Positions 48,436 to 57,556 of a stretch of DNA of 64,000 nt are shown here, one piece after another. The position numbers and the translations under genes are program-made. Position 1 is the first letter of the stretch. Every line of letters starts with the position of its first letter. Origin of the DNA: Falsochrobactrum ovis (GTDB taxonomy: Bacteria; Pseudomonadota; Alphaproteobacteria; Rhizobiales; Rhizobiaceae); contig NZ_QLMK01000006.1 in assembly GCF_003259955.1 (NCBI RefSeq), positions 1 through 64,000 on the forward strand, given 5' to 3'. The notes below the pieces were generated by a model, which was not told the origin of the DNA, ran no database searches, and saw nothing but the letters and a program-made list of their open reading frames with translations.

Positions 48436-49464
48436 TTAGTCGATCTGCAAGACGATCTTGCCGAAGACGTCGCGGCCTTCCATACGTTTCAAAGCGGTGT
48501 CAATGTCATCAAAGCCGACAATGGTGTCGATCACCGGATGAACCTTGCCCTGTGCCATTTTCTGCATTGCATCGGCCATATTTTCCATACGGCAACCGAA
48601 AGAGCCAAGAATTTTAAGTTGCTGCTGGAAAAGCTGCATCAAATTCATATTGGTTGATACGCCAGATGTCGAACCACAGGTAACCAGACGTCCGCCGCGC
48701 TTCATGCAAAGCATGGAACCAGCCCAAGTGTCAGCACCCACATGCTCGAATACAACATCGACACCTTTTTTCTTGGTGAGTTTGCGCACCACACCTTCAA
48801 AACGATCGACGCGATAGTTGATGACGTGATCAGCACCAAGAGCTTTGGCCTTTTCGATCTTATCGTCAGAACCCACAGTAGTGATGACGGTGCAGCCCAT
48901 TTTTTTGGCGAGCTGAATGGCAGCCGAGCCAATGCCAGAACCACCGGCCTGAATCAATATTGTTTCACCCGGCTGCAGTTTCGCATTATCAAAGAGCATA
49001 TGCTCAACAGTGCCAAAGGTCACCGGAGCAACTGCAGCACCAATTGCGTCAACGCCCGGAGGTGCGGGAACGAGCAAACGGGCAGGGAGGTTGACCGCTT
49101 CGCAAGCAAATCCATCCAGATGAAACCCGTGCACGCCGCCGACATGCTCGCAAAGATTATCCCGACCTTCTCGGCATGCTTTGCACAGACCACAGGTACG
49201 CGCTCCGTAAATTGAAACGAGCTGACCGGGGAGAACATTTGAAACACCCGGACCGATTGCATCAACCACGCCGGAAGCTTCTGCGCCAATTACGAGCGGC
49301 ATTTTGCGTTTGGCAAAAGCCATGCCGCGCCAACCCCAGACATCAATATGATTGAGCGCGACGGCCTTAATACGAACCGTAACTTCGCCATTGCCGGGGG
49401 CAGGGGGCGGAGCAATTTCAGTCATTTCGAGGCGACGGTCATCGAGAAGCTGCAGAGCGCGCAT
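48436..49464 (-). CDS. Zinc-type alcohol dehydrogenase of the lipid A very-long-chain cluster
   Basis: 342 residues. MDR-type oxidoreductase: GroES-like domain, structural zinc cysteines CGLCKACREGRDNLC, then a Rossmann fold with QAGGSGIGSAAIQLAKKMG. It corresponds to adh2XL of rhizobial lpxXL clusters, thought to help build or oxidise the very-long-chain hydroxy fatty acid (keto/hydroxy or enoyl reduction); the exact reaction is not known to me. ATG 49464 follows AAAAAGGATTTTTC. An intercistronic palindrome lies upstream at 49484-49517. Confidence 0.88.
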   Translation of the reverse strand: MRALQLLDDRRLEMTEIAPPPAPGNGEVTVRIKAVALNHIDVWGWRGMAFAKRKMPLVIGAEASGVVDAIGPGVSNVLPGQLVSIYGARTCGLCKACREGRDNLCEHVGGVHGFHLDGFACEAVNLPARLLVPAPPGVDAIGAAVAPVTFGTVEHMLFDNAKLQPGETILIQAGGSGIGSAAIQLAKKMGCTVITTVGSDDKIEKAKALGADHVINYRVDRFEGVVRKLTKKKGVDVVFEHVGADTWAGSMLCMKRGGRLVTCGSTSGVSTNMNLMQLFQQQLKILGSFGCRMENMADAMQKMAQGKVHPVIDTIVGFDDIDTALKRMEGRDVFGKIVLQID

Positions 49465-49483
49465 GAAAAATCCTTTTTACGAC

Positions 49484-49517
49484 ATAATCCCGGAGAGCGC
49501 TGGCTGCCCGGGATTAT
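49484..49517. repeat. 10-bp perfect inverted repeat between ketosynthase and adh genes
   Basis: ATAATCCCGG (49484-49493) and CCGGGATTAT (49508-49517) with a 14-base loop. No T-run in either direction. It may shape transcript stability within the lipid A operon. Confidence 0.6.
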
Positions 49518-49542
49518 CGAAGAGTGCTCAATTGTGATCCGA

Positions 49543-50820
49543 TTAATTCGGATTTGCCGTTAATACAAGGCTGGTATTCTGCCCACCAAAGCCAAATGAG
49601 TTAGAAAGAACCGCAGAAACCTCTGCTTGACGCTTTATATTGGGCACAACATCAAGCGGAATTGCCGGATCCGGGTTATCATAATTGATGGTGGGCGGGA
49701 GTGTTCCCGTCTGTATTGTTAGCAGAGAGAACACAGCTTCAATCGCACCGGCGGCGGTTAGTGTATGGCCAATCATCGATTTGTTGGACGACACCGGAAT
49801 CGAATCCAATACGTCACCAAACACACTGGAAAGCGTAAGATATTCCATCTTATCATTTTCAGGCGTCGAAGTGCCATGTGCATTGATATAAGTGATCTGA
49901 TCTTCTCTAAGACCTGCATCAGCCAAAGCTGCACGAACAGTGCCGATTGCCGGTGATGCATCAGGTTTTGAGCGAGTGCGATGGAAATCGTCGGCTTTCT
50001 CGCCGCAACCAGCCAATATGCCCAAAACATTGGCGCCACGAGCCACTGCAGCTTCGAGCGATTCCATCACAAATGCGCCAGAACCTTCGGCCATGGCAAA
50101 GCCATCGCGATCTTTTGAAAATGGCTTTGATGCTTTTTCTGGCTTCTCATTCTGCGTGGAGAGCGCTGAAAGCAGTGAAAACCGGATCAAGGCTTCCGCA
50201 GAAACTGAGCCGTCTGTCCCGATAGCTAAAACGCGATCACTTTCGCCCCGGCGGATGGCTTCAACACCCAGCTGAATTGCTGTTGCGCCCGAAGCACAAG
50301 CGGTCGAAAGTGTAACTGGTAGGCCACGAGTGCCAAAAGTTTCAGACAGCCGTTCAGCAAGAAAGCCAAATTGCGTTGTATTAAACAAGGCATCCTGACG
50401 AATGCGGCGGCAGGCTTCAAGCAAGAGCTGATAGCTTGCCGGTCCTTCGTCCTTGACGCTTGCATCCAGTGCAAAACGGCTTTTCCAATCAAGTTCTACC
50501 GGCGGAGCCGCGAGAAACAGCGGACCGCCAAAATTAGTAGTGGAAAGACCAGATTGAGCGAGAGCTTCCTCGCCTGCTAGTCGTGCCAGCGCTTCAGAGA
50601 GCGCCGATGCGCCGATTTCGCTTTCCGGTAAAAAATCCACTGTACCGGCGAAACGCGTATTCAGGTTCTCCGTTGGAAAACGGGTAATTCCATGCAATCC
50701 AGAGCGACCGCTGGTCAGCGCCGACCAATTGTCATCTTTTCCCTGGCCCAGCGCGGAGACAACGCCTGCACCGGTTATTGCAACGATGGGGCGGCCGAGA
50801 TGGTCTGTATATTTGGTCAT
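49543..50820 (-). CDS. Beta-ketoacyl-ACP synthase, active partner (FabF-like, very-long-chain cluster)
   Basis: 425 residues of the thiolase fold. Complete Claisen-condensing site: Cys175 in LSTACASGAT, His315 in INAHGTSTPEND, Lys347 in SSNKSMIGH and His352 in GHTLTAAGA. It would extend acyl chains on AcpXL towards C28. It corresponds to one of the fabFXL genes of rhizobia. The partner gene starts immediately upstream (one base between stop and start) and lacks these residues, suggesting a heterodimer. The N-terminal region between residues 55 and 165 is more divergent than in housekeeping FabF. Confidence 0.9.
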   Translation of the reverse strand: MTKYTDHLGRPIVAITGAGVVSALGQGKDDNWSALTSGRSGLHGITRFPTENLNTRFAGTVDFLPESEIGASALSEALARLAGEEALAQSGLSTTNFGGPLFLAAPPVELDWKSRFALDASVKDEGPASYQLLLEACRRIRQDALFNTTQFGFLAERLSETFGTRGLPVTLSTACASGATAIQLGVEAIRRGESDRVLAIGTDGSVSAEALIRFSLLSALSTQNEKPEKASKPFSKDRDGFAMAEGSGAFVMESLEAAVARGANVLGILAGCGEKADDFHRTRSKPDASPAIGTVRAALADAGLREDQITYINAHGTSTPENDKMEYLTLSSVFGDVLDSIPVSSNKSMIGHTLTAAGAIEAVFSLLTIQTGTLPPTINYDNPDPAIPLDVVPNIKRQAEVSAVLSNSFGFGGQNTSLVLTANPN

Positions 50821-50821
50821 C

Positions 50822-52003
50822 TTATGCTCTCACCAGCTTTGCAGCGCCTTCTGCGCGTGTGGCACCAATAGTCGTGACAATTGCGTCGCTGATGGGACCA
50901 TCAATCAGCTTTTCAGTCCTATCAAGCGGAGCTAAAGCTTCACCTTTCCAAACCGAAATCGCGCCAAGCGCTAAGGCTAGCGGGAATTGCGCTTCCCGCA
51001 AATGTCCCGTAATGCCAGAAATGCCGCGATATGCTGTGCCAATTTCACTCAGCGCAGCTTTTTCCGCACCGGTTGCCATATGTGCACCCGAGGCACCCGA
51101 TACGACATAATTAGGTTTTGATCCGTCATTGACCGCAAGAATAAGCTCACGAATGAGTTTTGCCAGATCATCTGTTTCGCGACGAACTTGTGCGCTCTCA
51201 ATCGCTTCGATTTCTGCGTAAATGCGCACGCCACGCTCCCGCGCATGTTCTGCACTTTCAAGCACTAAAAACACGCCGCCTGAGCCAGAGATCATGCCGC
51301 CGCCCGCTGAGCCTTCGCGCTGCCAGAGCGGTGACCAGCCATCATGTTTGAGAAGACCGCCAAGCTCATGGCCGAGAATCATATCGAAATGTTCGGCATT
51401 GTATGATCCGCCGACCAGCGCATGTGTGCTTTGTCCCGAGCGAATGCGCGCAGCAGCCGTTTCGATCGCCGAAATGCCCGATCCTTCCTCGCCCATAAAT
51501 GTGCGCGAGGAACCGGTAACTTTGTGGACAATGGAAATATTTCCAGCCAGCAGATTGGAAAGCTGCGCGAGAAACAAAGTAGGGCGCAATTCTGTGGAAA
51601 GCTTCTCGTTGAGCATCACACCGCGATTATTGCTGGTGCGGCCTTCTTCAAGAATTTGCATGTCAACGGCAATGTCACGTTCGCCACCACCCGCGCCAAC
51701 AATCATGTCCATTGTTGAGCAAAGCGCTTCATCATCCTTGATTCCCGCATCTTGTAACGCAAGGCCTGCCGCATAGGTACCCAGTCTTTGCCAGGTTTCC
51801 ATCTGCCGCTGGTCGCCCCGTTTGGGAATTTGCAGGCTCCAGTCGATTTCACCCAATGGATGAACCGTGTAAGGCGCAAAGGCTTCTTTTTCCAATTTCG
51901 GCTCGGGCGAGCTGCTTGAAAAAGCGTTCCAGTGCGCGTCGACCCCTTCACCCAGTGAAGAGATGATGCCAATGCCAGTGATGACGACTTTATTGCTATG
52001 CAT
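50822..52003 (-). CDS. Ketosynthase homologue lacking catalytic Cys and His (chain-length-factor-like)
   Basis: 393 residues of the same fold. At the nucleophile position the motif reads TFMGEEGSGISAI: Glu173 stands where Cys is expected. Where NAHGTST should be, there is VVSGASGAHMA, so the first histidine is gone. The second histidine region remains (GISGITGHLREAQ, His334). This mirrors chain-length factors of type II polyketide synthases, which pair with an active ketosynthase. I infer a non-condensing partner that shapes the acyl tunnel for C28 chains. Decarboxylative initiation, as in KSQ enzymes, is another option. Confidence 0.85.
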   Translation of the reverse strand: MHSNKVVITGIGIISSLGEGVDAHWNAFSSSSPEPKLEKEAFAPYTVHPLGEIDWSLQIPKRGDQRQMETWQRLGTYAAGLALQDAGIKDDEALCSTMDMIVGAGGGERDIAVDMQILEEGRTSNNRGVMLNEKLSTELRPTLFLAQLSNLLAGNISIVHKVTGSSRTFMGEEGSGISAIETAAARIRSGQSTHALVGGSYNAEHFDMILGHELGGLLKHDGWSPLWQREGSAGGGMISGSGGVFLVLESAEHARERGVRIYAEIEAIESAQVRRETDDLAKLIRELILAVNDGSKPNYVVSGASGAHMATGAEKAALSEIGTAYRGISGITGHLREAQFPLALALGAISVWKGEALAPLDRTEKLIDGPISDAIVTTIGATRAEGAAKLVRA

Positions 52004-52100
52004 GGTTCGGTTCTGTCCGTGGATGCTGCGAGTGATCCAAAAACGGAATCAGGGCGAACACGGATGTTCACCCTTCAATACCGTCAGATTACGACCTGAT

Positions 52101-52382
52101 TCAGGCTTTTTTAGCTGCAACCAGTTCGTCGATTTTGGCGCAGAGATTTTTCAGAACAAAGTATTCTTCGGTCGGAGCCTTGCCTTCGTTCACTTCCTGC
52201 GTCCACTGTTCCAGCGGAATCTTGATGCCGAACGCTTTGTCGATAGCAAACACAATGTCCAGAAAATCCAGACTGTCGATGCCTAGATCATCAATAGTGT
52301 GGCTGTCTGGGGTGATGGTGTCACGATCAATTTCGCTTGTTTCAGCAATGATGTCGGCGACTTTGTCAAAAGTAGAGGACAA
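52101..52382 (-). CDS. acpXL: Acyl carrier protein AcpXL
   Basis: 93 residues, longer than housekeeping AcpP. The phosphopantetheine serine is in [18 protein letters not shown]. The family-specific C-terminal part ([20 protein letters not shown] and [15 protein letters not shown]) identifies AcpXL, the carrier on which 27-hydroxyoctacosanoate is made for lipid A. First gene of the operon; a promoter candidate lies 127 bases upstream. The next gene downstream is the Cys-less ketosynthase, with only about 97 bases between. Confidence 0.94.
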   Translation of the reverse strand: MSSTFDKVADIIAETSEIDRDTITPDSHTIDDLGIDSLDFLDIVFAIDKAFGIKIPLEQWTQEVNEGKAPTEEYFVLKNLCAKIDELVAAKKA

Positions 52383-52693
52383 GTTTCGATTCCTTTATTC
52401 TGGCAATGCCTCTTCGGCATGCTTTCTGAGTATCTGCGCGTGTCTAGCGTTTTTCCCCATACAGGGAAAGGCCTATTCGCTGCACGATCCCCGAGTCTCG
52501 AATACGGCATATAAGGTGCGTAACATGTGAAACGCAACATAAAGCTAAAAGCAAAAATTTAAAATCTTCTTCGTGCGACACAATTAAAAACGCTTTTTCA
52601 ATTCGATGGCGGGCAAGATTATATGAACTAGTCCTTGCGTAGCATCAGCCAATCAGGCTCAATAAGGTCCTATCTTTTTAACAGGCGGCTGAC
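52383..52693. other. Divergent control region between acpXL and the epimerase gene
   Basis: About 310 bases without a credible gene. It contains the acpXL promoter candidate and presumably the promoter of the plus-strand epimerase gene, which I could not place. Confidence 0.5.
52509..52537 (-). promoter_or_regulatory. Candidate promoter of the acpXL operon
   Basis: Minus strand: -35 TTGCGT, 17 bases, -10 TTATAT. The transcript would start near 52502 with a leader of about 120 bases. Confidence 0.55.
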
Positions 52694-53710
52694 GTGAAAT
52701 CGAGCATATTTGGCTATACACCGGACGGACAAGCAGTCCATAAATTGACAATCTCCAGCGGTGCTTTGGAGGCTACTATAATCACTTGGGGGGCCGCGAT
52801 TCAGGATCTGCGTCTCAAAGGACACGCTGCGCCATTGGTAATTGGTTATCGTGATTTTGAAGATTATCCCGCACATTCCCCACATTTGGGAGCGATTGCC
52901 GGGCGTTTTTCAAATCGGATTCGCAATGCCAGTTTTGAGATTGACGGCCAAATCTACCACGTCGAACCAAACCTTAATGGCAAACATAATCTCCATGGTG
53001 GTTCTAAAGGTTTGGGCCATCGTGTCTGGAATGTGGTTGGTACTGGCCGCGACTTTGTAACGCTGGCAACCATAGCCAGTGATGGAGAAATGGGCTTTCC
53101 CGGTAACCTCAATGTGCATTGCACTTATATGATCAATGAGAGCGGAACGCTAATTGTTCGGCTGGAAGCGGTTACGGATAAACCGACCGTGTGCAACCTC
53201 CTACATCACAGCTATTTCAATCTCGATGATGGTGGAGAAAGCGACATTCTGGAACATCAGCTCCAGATTGAGGCCGATGCATATCTGCCAGTCAATGAAG
53301 AGCTTATAGCCGATGGGCGCGTATTGCCTGTTAAGGATACGCCTTATGATTTTCGTAGTTTTCGCAAGATACGCTACGAGATTGAAGGAAAGCAGCTCGA
53401 ATACGACAATAATTACTGTCTTTCCTCAGCGCGCCGTCCTTTACGTAAATGCGCCTCGGTCAAGGCTGCGCGTTCCGGCGTAAGACTAGATGTCGCAACG
53501 ACCGAGCCGGGCCTTCAATTCTATTCCGGCAACTCCATGGGCGCAGACTGTATCGGTTTGACTGGAAAACCCTATGCAAACTACGCAGGATTTTGCCTTG
53601 AGCCACAAATCTGGCCGGGTTCGCTGGAATATCCCTATTTCCCACAATCAATTTTGCGTCCGGGCGAAATATACGCCCAGACGAGCCATTTCACTTTTAC
53701 AAAGGAATAG
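52694..53710 (+). CDS. galM: Aldose 1-epimerase
   Basis: 338 residues. Mutarotase fold. Catalytic and binding tracts: GRFSNRIRNASFEIDG, NLHGGSKGLGHRVW, HHSYFNLDDGG (catalytic His region) and the C-terminal CLEPQIWPGSLEYPYF with the catalytic glutamate. It interconverts alpha and beta anomers of a sugar such as galactose or glucose. The start is GTG 52694; no better ATG exists upstream. Convergent with the sugar kinase gene (4 bases apart). Confidence 0.9.
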   Translation: MKSSIFGYTPDGQAVHKLTISSGALEATIITWGAAIQDLRLKGHAAPLVIGYRDFEDYPAHSPHLGAIAGRFSNRIRNASFEIDGQIYHVEPNLNGKHNLHGGSKGLGHRVWNVVGTGRDFVTLATIASDGEMGFPGNLNVHCTYMINESGTLIVRLEAVTDKPTVCNLLHHSYFNLDDGGESDILEHQLQIEADAYLPVNEELIADGRVLPVKDTPYDFRSFRKIRYEIEGKQLEYDNNYCLSSARRPLRKCASVKAARSGVRLDVATTEPGLQFYSGNSMGADCIGLTGKPYANYAGFCLEPQIWPGSLEYPYFPQSILRPGEIYAQTSHFTFTKE

Positions 53711-53714
53711 CGAC

Positions 53715-54644
53715 TTAGCCCGCGAAAGCTGCGCGGGCTATTTCCATCGGGGCGAGGGCGCCTGGCGCTTCAACAACGCGGGCCGCCACCGCATGGGCTT
53801 TTTTGGCCGCTTCAATGGGGGCAAAACCTTTGAGTCGCGCTGCAAGATAGCCGCCATTAAAACTGTCTCCAGCGCCCGTCGTATCAATAGCATTCGCTTT
53901 AACTGACGGTACAAAATCCCGCTCGCGGTCAGCGACAATAAGAGCGGGTTCTGTGCCGTCTTTAACAACAATTTCTTTGACGCCCAGCCCCTGCAATCGT
54001 TCTGCGCACGTCGTTGCGTCTTTGTCGCCAAACAATGCCTGTTCGTCGGGAAAAGTGGGCAGAGCTATATCGGTAAGCTGCATGGCTTCGCTAATTGTTT
54101 GTTTAGCAACTTCGTGGTCTGGCCAGAGCTGATGCCGGAAATTTGGATCGAAAGCGATTTTCGAACCTTCTGCGCGACATTCGCGTAAAACCTCAAAAAA
54201 TACATTTCTGTGTTCAGGAAATACCACAGCGATAGATATTCCCGAAAAATAGATAATGTCACGACCCGCAAGACTTGCTTTCAAAGCATCACGATCGGTA
54301 GCCAGACGCCGTGCCGCCGCATCATTGCGCCAATAGGTAAATGAACGCTCAGCTCCGTCGAGCGTTATGGCATAGAGCCCAGGATGGGCACCCTTGATAA
54401 TGGGACTATTAGCAGTTCCAATGTTATTGGAATGGAGAAATGCTAGCTGCTTGCGTGAGAAATCATCTTCACCAAATGCGGTTACATAATCGACAGGATA
54501 GGTCTCGTCGGTCAGTGCGCGCATGTACCAAGCAGTGTTAAGCGTATCGCCTGCAAAACCCATACGCCATTGGTCGCCGTGATTGCCTGAAAGCTCGATC
54601 ATACACTCGCCAATGGATGCGAAACCGCCTTTAACGTCACCCAT
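53715..54644 (-). CDS. kdgK: PfkB family sugar kinase (2-keto-3-deoxygluconate kinase type)
   Basis: 309 residues. Ribokinase fold with the catalytic/anion-hole motif DTTGAGDSFNGGYLAARL near the C-terminus and the N-terminal SIGECMIELSG...FAGDTLNTAWYM substrate region typical of KDG kinases. It would phosphorylate 2-keto-3-deoxygluconate to KDPG for the Entner-Doudoroff route. Other PfkB substrates cannot be excluded. The convergent neighbour is a mutarotase, also sugar-related. Confidence 0.85.
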   Translation of the reverse strand: MGDVKGGFASIGECMIELSGNHGDQWRMGFAGDTLNTAWYMRALTDETYPVDYVTAFGEDDFSRKQLAFLHSNNIGTANSPIIKGAHPGLYAITLDGAERSFTYWRNDAAARRLATDRDALKASLAGRDIIYFSGISIAVVFPEHRNVFFEVLRECRAEGSKIAFDPNFRHQLWPDHEVAKQTISEAMQLTDIALPTFPDEQALFGDKDATTCAERLQGLGVKEIVVKDGTEPALIVADRERDFVPSVKANAIDTTGAGDSFNGGYLAARLKGFAPIEAAKKAHAVAARVVEAPGALAPMEIARAAFAG

Positions 54645-54791
54645 AATAGTCCCACTCCTTATTACTGACTCATGTACGCCTATATGAAAATACTGATATG
54701 TAAATTACGTTCTTGCGGAATCCACACTGCGTGCTGCCTTTATCGACATGCCACAATTCGCATGTAACCATCCGCCAGAAAAGGAATCATC

Positions 54792-55523
54792 ATGCGATAT
54801 GCGATTTACTACACTCCGCCGCCAAGTGATGCGCTTCATAAGGTAGCGATTAACTGGCTGGGAAGAGACGCTTTTAGTGGCGAACTGGTCAAACGGCCCG
54901 CCCTATGTGCCCTCAGTGCCGATGAAATCGCGAAGCTGACTAAAGATCCCGCACGCTATGGTTTTCATGCGACACTCAAAGCACCTTTCCGGCTTGATGA
55001 TGCTTTTGATGAGAGCGAGCTGCTATCTGCACTTATGCATTTTGCATCCCTATGCGCGCCATTCGTAATTCCTCGACTGGAAATCGCCGCATTGGGTTCT
55101 TTTTTTGCGCTCGTGCCTACCGCATCCGTGCCCGAGCTAAACCAGCTTGCGAATGATGTGGTGGTTTCCCTCGATCGTTTTCGTGCACCCTTGCGTGCTT
55201 ATGATATTGAACGCCGACAGCCGGACCAATTAAATGAAGTGCAGCGGCATAATCTACATCGGTGGGGATATCCGTATATATTTGATCAGTTTCGGTTCCA
55301 TATGACGCTGACTGGCGCTGTAGAACCGGCAAGGCAATCACAAATCCATCGTGTTTTGGATGAGTTTTTCGCACCTGTTTTGAATGAACCGCTGGAAATT
55401 TCTAATCTGGCGCTCTTCGTGGAACAAGAGCCAGGCGCGCCATTCGAAATTCATTCACTGCATCCTATGACGGGTGGAGAAAAAATGACCAAAGTGCCCG
55501 TGCGCTCTATGGGGAGGTGTTAA
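54792..55523 (+). CDS. DUF1045 phosphonate-metabolism protein (2H phosphoesterase superfamily)
   Basis: 243 residues. Two H-x-T motifs are visible, YGFHATLKAPFR near residue 58 and RFHMTLTGAVEP near residue 175, the mark of 2H phosphoesterases. Proteins of this kind (DUF1045) occur in C-P lyase operons, often next to phnM as here. A role in cyclic ribose phosphate turnover is plausible. The phnM gene begins 3 bases after the stop. No other phn genes are seen in the window. Confidence 0.85.
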   Translation: MRYAIYYTPPPSDALHKVAINWLGRDAFSGELVKRPALCALSADEIAKLTKDPARYGFHATLKAPFRLDDAFDESELLSALMHFASLCAPFVIPRLEIAALGSFFALVPTASVPELNQLANDVVVSLDRFRAPLRAYDIERRQPDQLNEVQRHNLHRWGYPYIFDQFRFHMTLTGAVEPARQSQIHRVLDEFFAPVLNEPLEISNLALFVEQEPGAPFEIHSLHPMTGGEKMTKVPVRSMGRC

Positions 55524-55526
55524 AGC

Positions 55527-56666
55527 GTGAAGACTGAAACCGTGCTATCCAATGCCCATATTGTGCTGGCTGATGAGGTGATCAAAGGCAGCATAAAACT
55601 CGTTGATGGAAAAATAGATGATATTTCTTCGGGTGCTTCTGTCATTGGCAAGGACATGGACGGAGATTTCATCACTCCGGGTCTCATTGAGCTGCACACA
55701 GATCATCTTGAGAGCCATTATGCGCCGAGACCGAAAGTGCGCTGGAATCCGATAGCGGCAGTGCAAGCACATGATGCGCAAATTGCTGCATCGGGAATCA
55801 CTACGGTTTTTGATGCATTGCGTATCGGTTTTGATGATGAAGCCCAAACCAGTATTGAGGATATGCGCAAGCTGTCCGCCGCTATTGCAGAAGGAAAAAC
55901 TGCTGGGCGCTTGCGGGCCGACCACTTTTTACATCTTCGGTGTGAGATTTCGGCACCTGATTGTCGTGGAGCATTTGAGCGTTTTGGCGATCATCCGCTG
56001 GTCAAGCTTGTCTCATTGATGGACCACGCGCCGGGGCAACGCCAGTTCACTGATATTGAAACCTATAAACTATATTATTTGCGTAAGCTGAAAGTATCTG
56101 AAGACGAGTTTCAAAACTATTGCGAAATGCGGCAGGAGCAATCGCGACAAAATTCCGCTTCGAACCGCCAAATCATCGCAAACTCTTGCCATGAGCGCGG
56201 CATTATCCTTGCTAGCCATGACGACGCAACCATCGATCATGTGAGAGAGGCTCAGGAGCAAGGAGTTAAAATCGCTGAATTTCCCACGACACAAATAGCA
56301 GCGAAAGCTTCCAAAGAGGCAGGCATGTCTGTGCTCATGGGTGGGCCAAATGTGGTGCGCGGTGCATCCCATTCAGGTAATGTCTCGGCCCGGGAACTGG
56401 CGGAACTCGGGCATCTTGATATTATTTCATCCGATTATATCCCCGCCAGTATGATGCAAGCCGCGTTTGCGCTTGCGAATGTGTCCGAAACGATTTCATT
56501 GCCTGATGCTATTCGCTTTGTTTCTACCAACCCTGCAAAAGCTGTCGGATTGGTAGATAGAGGCGAGATTATAGAGGGAAAACGTGCGGATCTGGTACGC
56601 GTTCAACTCATCGATGACATACCGATCATCCGCACCGTCTGGCGCGAAGGGCAGCGTATTATTTAA
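55527..56666 (+). CDS. phnM: Alpha-D-ribose 1-methylphosphonate 5-triphosphate diphosphohydrolase
   Basis: 379 residues of the amidohydrolase superfamily. In the C-P lyase pathway it removes pyrophosphate from the ribose 1-phosphonate 5-triphosphate. Metal and family motifs: TPGLIELHTDHLESHYAPRP, LVSLMDHAPGQRQF, ILASHDDATIDH and MGGPNVVRGASHSGN. The start is GTG 55527, behind GGGAGGTG. It is paired with the DUF1045 gene, but phnG-L are absent nearby. Its end overlaps the convergent HAD gene by 4 bases. Confidence 0.92.
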   Translation: MKTETVLSNAHIVLADEVIKGSIKLVDGKIDDISSGASVIGKDMDGDFITPGLIELHTDHLESHYAPRPKVRWNPIAAVQAHDAQIAASGITTVFDALRIGFDDEAQTSIEDMRKLSAAIAEGKTAGRLRADHFLHLRCEISAPDCRGAFERFGDHPLVKLVSLMDHAPGQRQFTDIETYKLYYLRKLKVSEDEFQNYCEMRQEQSRQNSASNRQIIANSCHERGIILASHDDATIDHVREAQEQGVKIAEFPTTQIAAKASKEAGMSVLMGGPNVVRGASHSGNVSARELAELGHLDIISSDYIPASMMQAAFALANVSETISLPDAIRFVSTNPAKAVGLVDRGEIIEGKRADLVRVQLIDDIPIIRTVWREGQRII

Positions 56667-57331
56667 ACCGCTTTGCTAAGAGAGAGTCTGCCATCCTCAG
56701 CTACCTGAAGCTCAAGCTCTTTATAGCTCTTTATGCAATAATGTGAGGTCTCAGGTGGGGTCTCATGTGTGGCGGTTACGACGAGCACGTGGCAGCCAGC
56801 GGTTTCCCCGGCGATAATTCCCGCTGTCGCATCTTCAAAAACCAGACAGTTTTTTGGATCAAAGCCCAACCGCTTAGCACCAAGCTGAAAACATTCCGGG
56901 CTTGGCTTGCCGCGTTGCACGTCCTCGGATGTAACGATATTGGTTGGCAGCGACAGGCCAGCCGCGCCAAGGCGGCTTCGAGCCAGCTCTAATGGTGCTG
57001 AAGTAACGATGGCCCAACGGTCCGTTGGAAGAGAAGCCAGAAATTCCGTGGCCCCATCAATCGGCACAATGCCTTCAAGGTCGGCAATTTCAGCCTCAAG
57101 CAGGATTTTGGCTTCATGCTCCGGATCAAGATGCGGCATACCTAGTCTGCGCACGGTTTCAACCGCGCGAACACCATGTACAGTGGGTAAAAATGTGACT
57201 GGGTCAATTCCATGCCTTTCGGCCCATTTTCCCCAGACACGTTCGGTCGCCTCAATTGAACTTAAAATGGTGCCATCCATGTCAAACAGGAAGGCATCAA
57301 AACTCGTGTCGAAAACAGAGAGATCACTCAC
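56663..57331 (-). CDS. HAD family phosphatase
   Basis: 222 residues. Haloacid dehalogenase-type phosphatase: nucleophile in FLFDMDGTILSS, Thr/Ser in AIVTSAPLELARS, Lys in RGKPSPECFQLGAKRLG and acidic pair in CLVFEDATAGIIAG. A helical cap between residues 25 and 85 makes it a small-molecule sugar-phosphatase type (2-deoxyglucose-6-phosphatase or beta-phosphoglucomutase relatives). I chose the GTG at 57331 because AAGGA lies 8-10 bases upstream; the frame is open to 57385. Confidence 0.85.
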   Translation of the reverse strand: MSDLSVFDTSFDAFLFDMDGTILSSIEATERVWGKWAERHGIDPVTFLPTVHGVRAVETVRRLGMPHLDPEHEAKILLEAEIADLEGIVPIDGATEFLASLPTDRWAIVTSAPLELARSRLGAAGLSLPTNIVTSEDVQRGKPSPECFQLGAKRLGFDPKNCLVFEDATAGIIAGETAGCHVLVVTATHETPPETSHYCIKSYKELELQVAEDGRLSLSKAV

Positions 57332-57556
57332 ACTAATTTTCCTTATATGTCGGGGAAAGGAATCGGCGTCAATAATGTTCACCAATCATATAATGACAGT
57401 CGGCCGAAAGTCACAAATATAGCTGTGATGCAGTCAAGCTCATATCTGCCATGAGGCTAGGAAACTTGAATAATCTGCTGCTTTGTGGCTTTTGCATTGC
57501 TGAAACCTCATATAGACCCGGGCAAGATGAATCTACTTATTAGAGTAATTGTGTAA

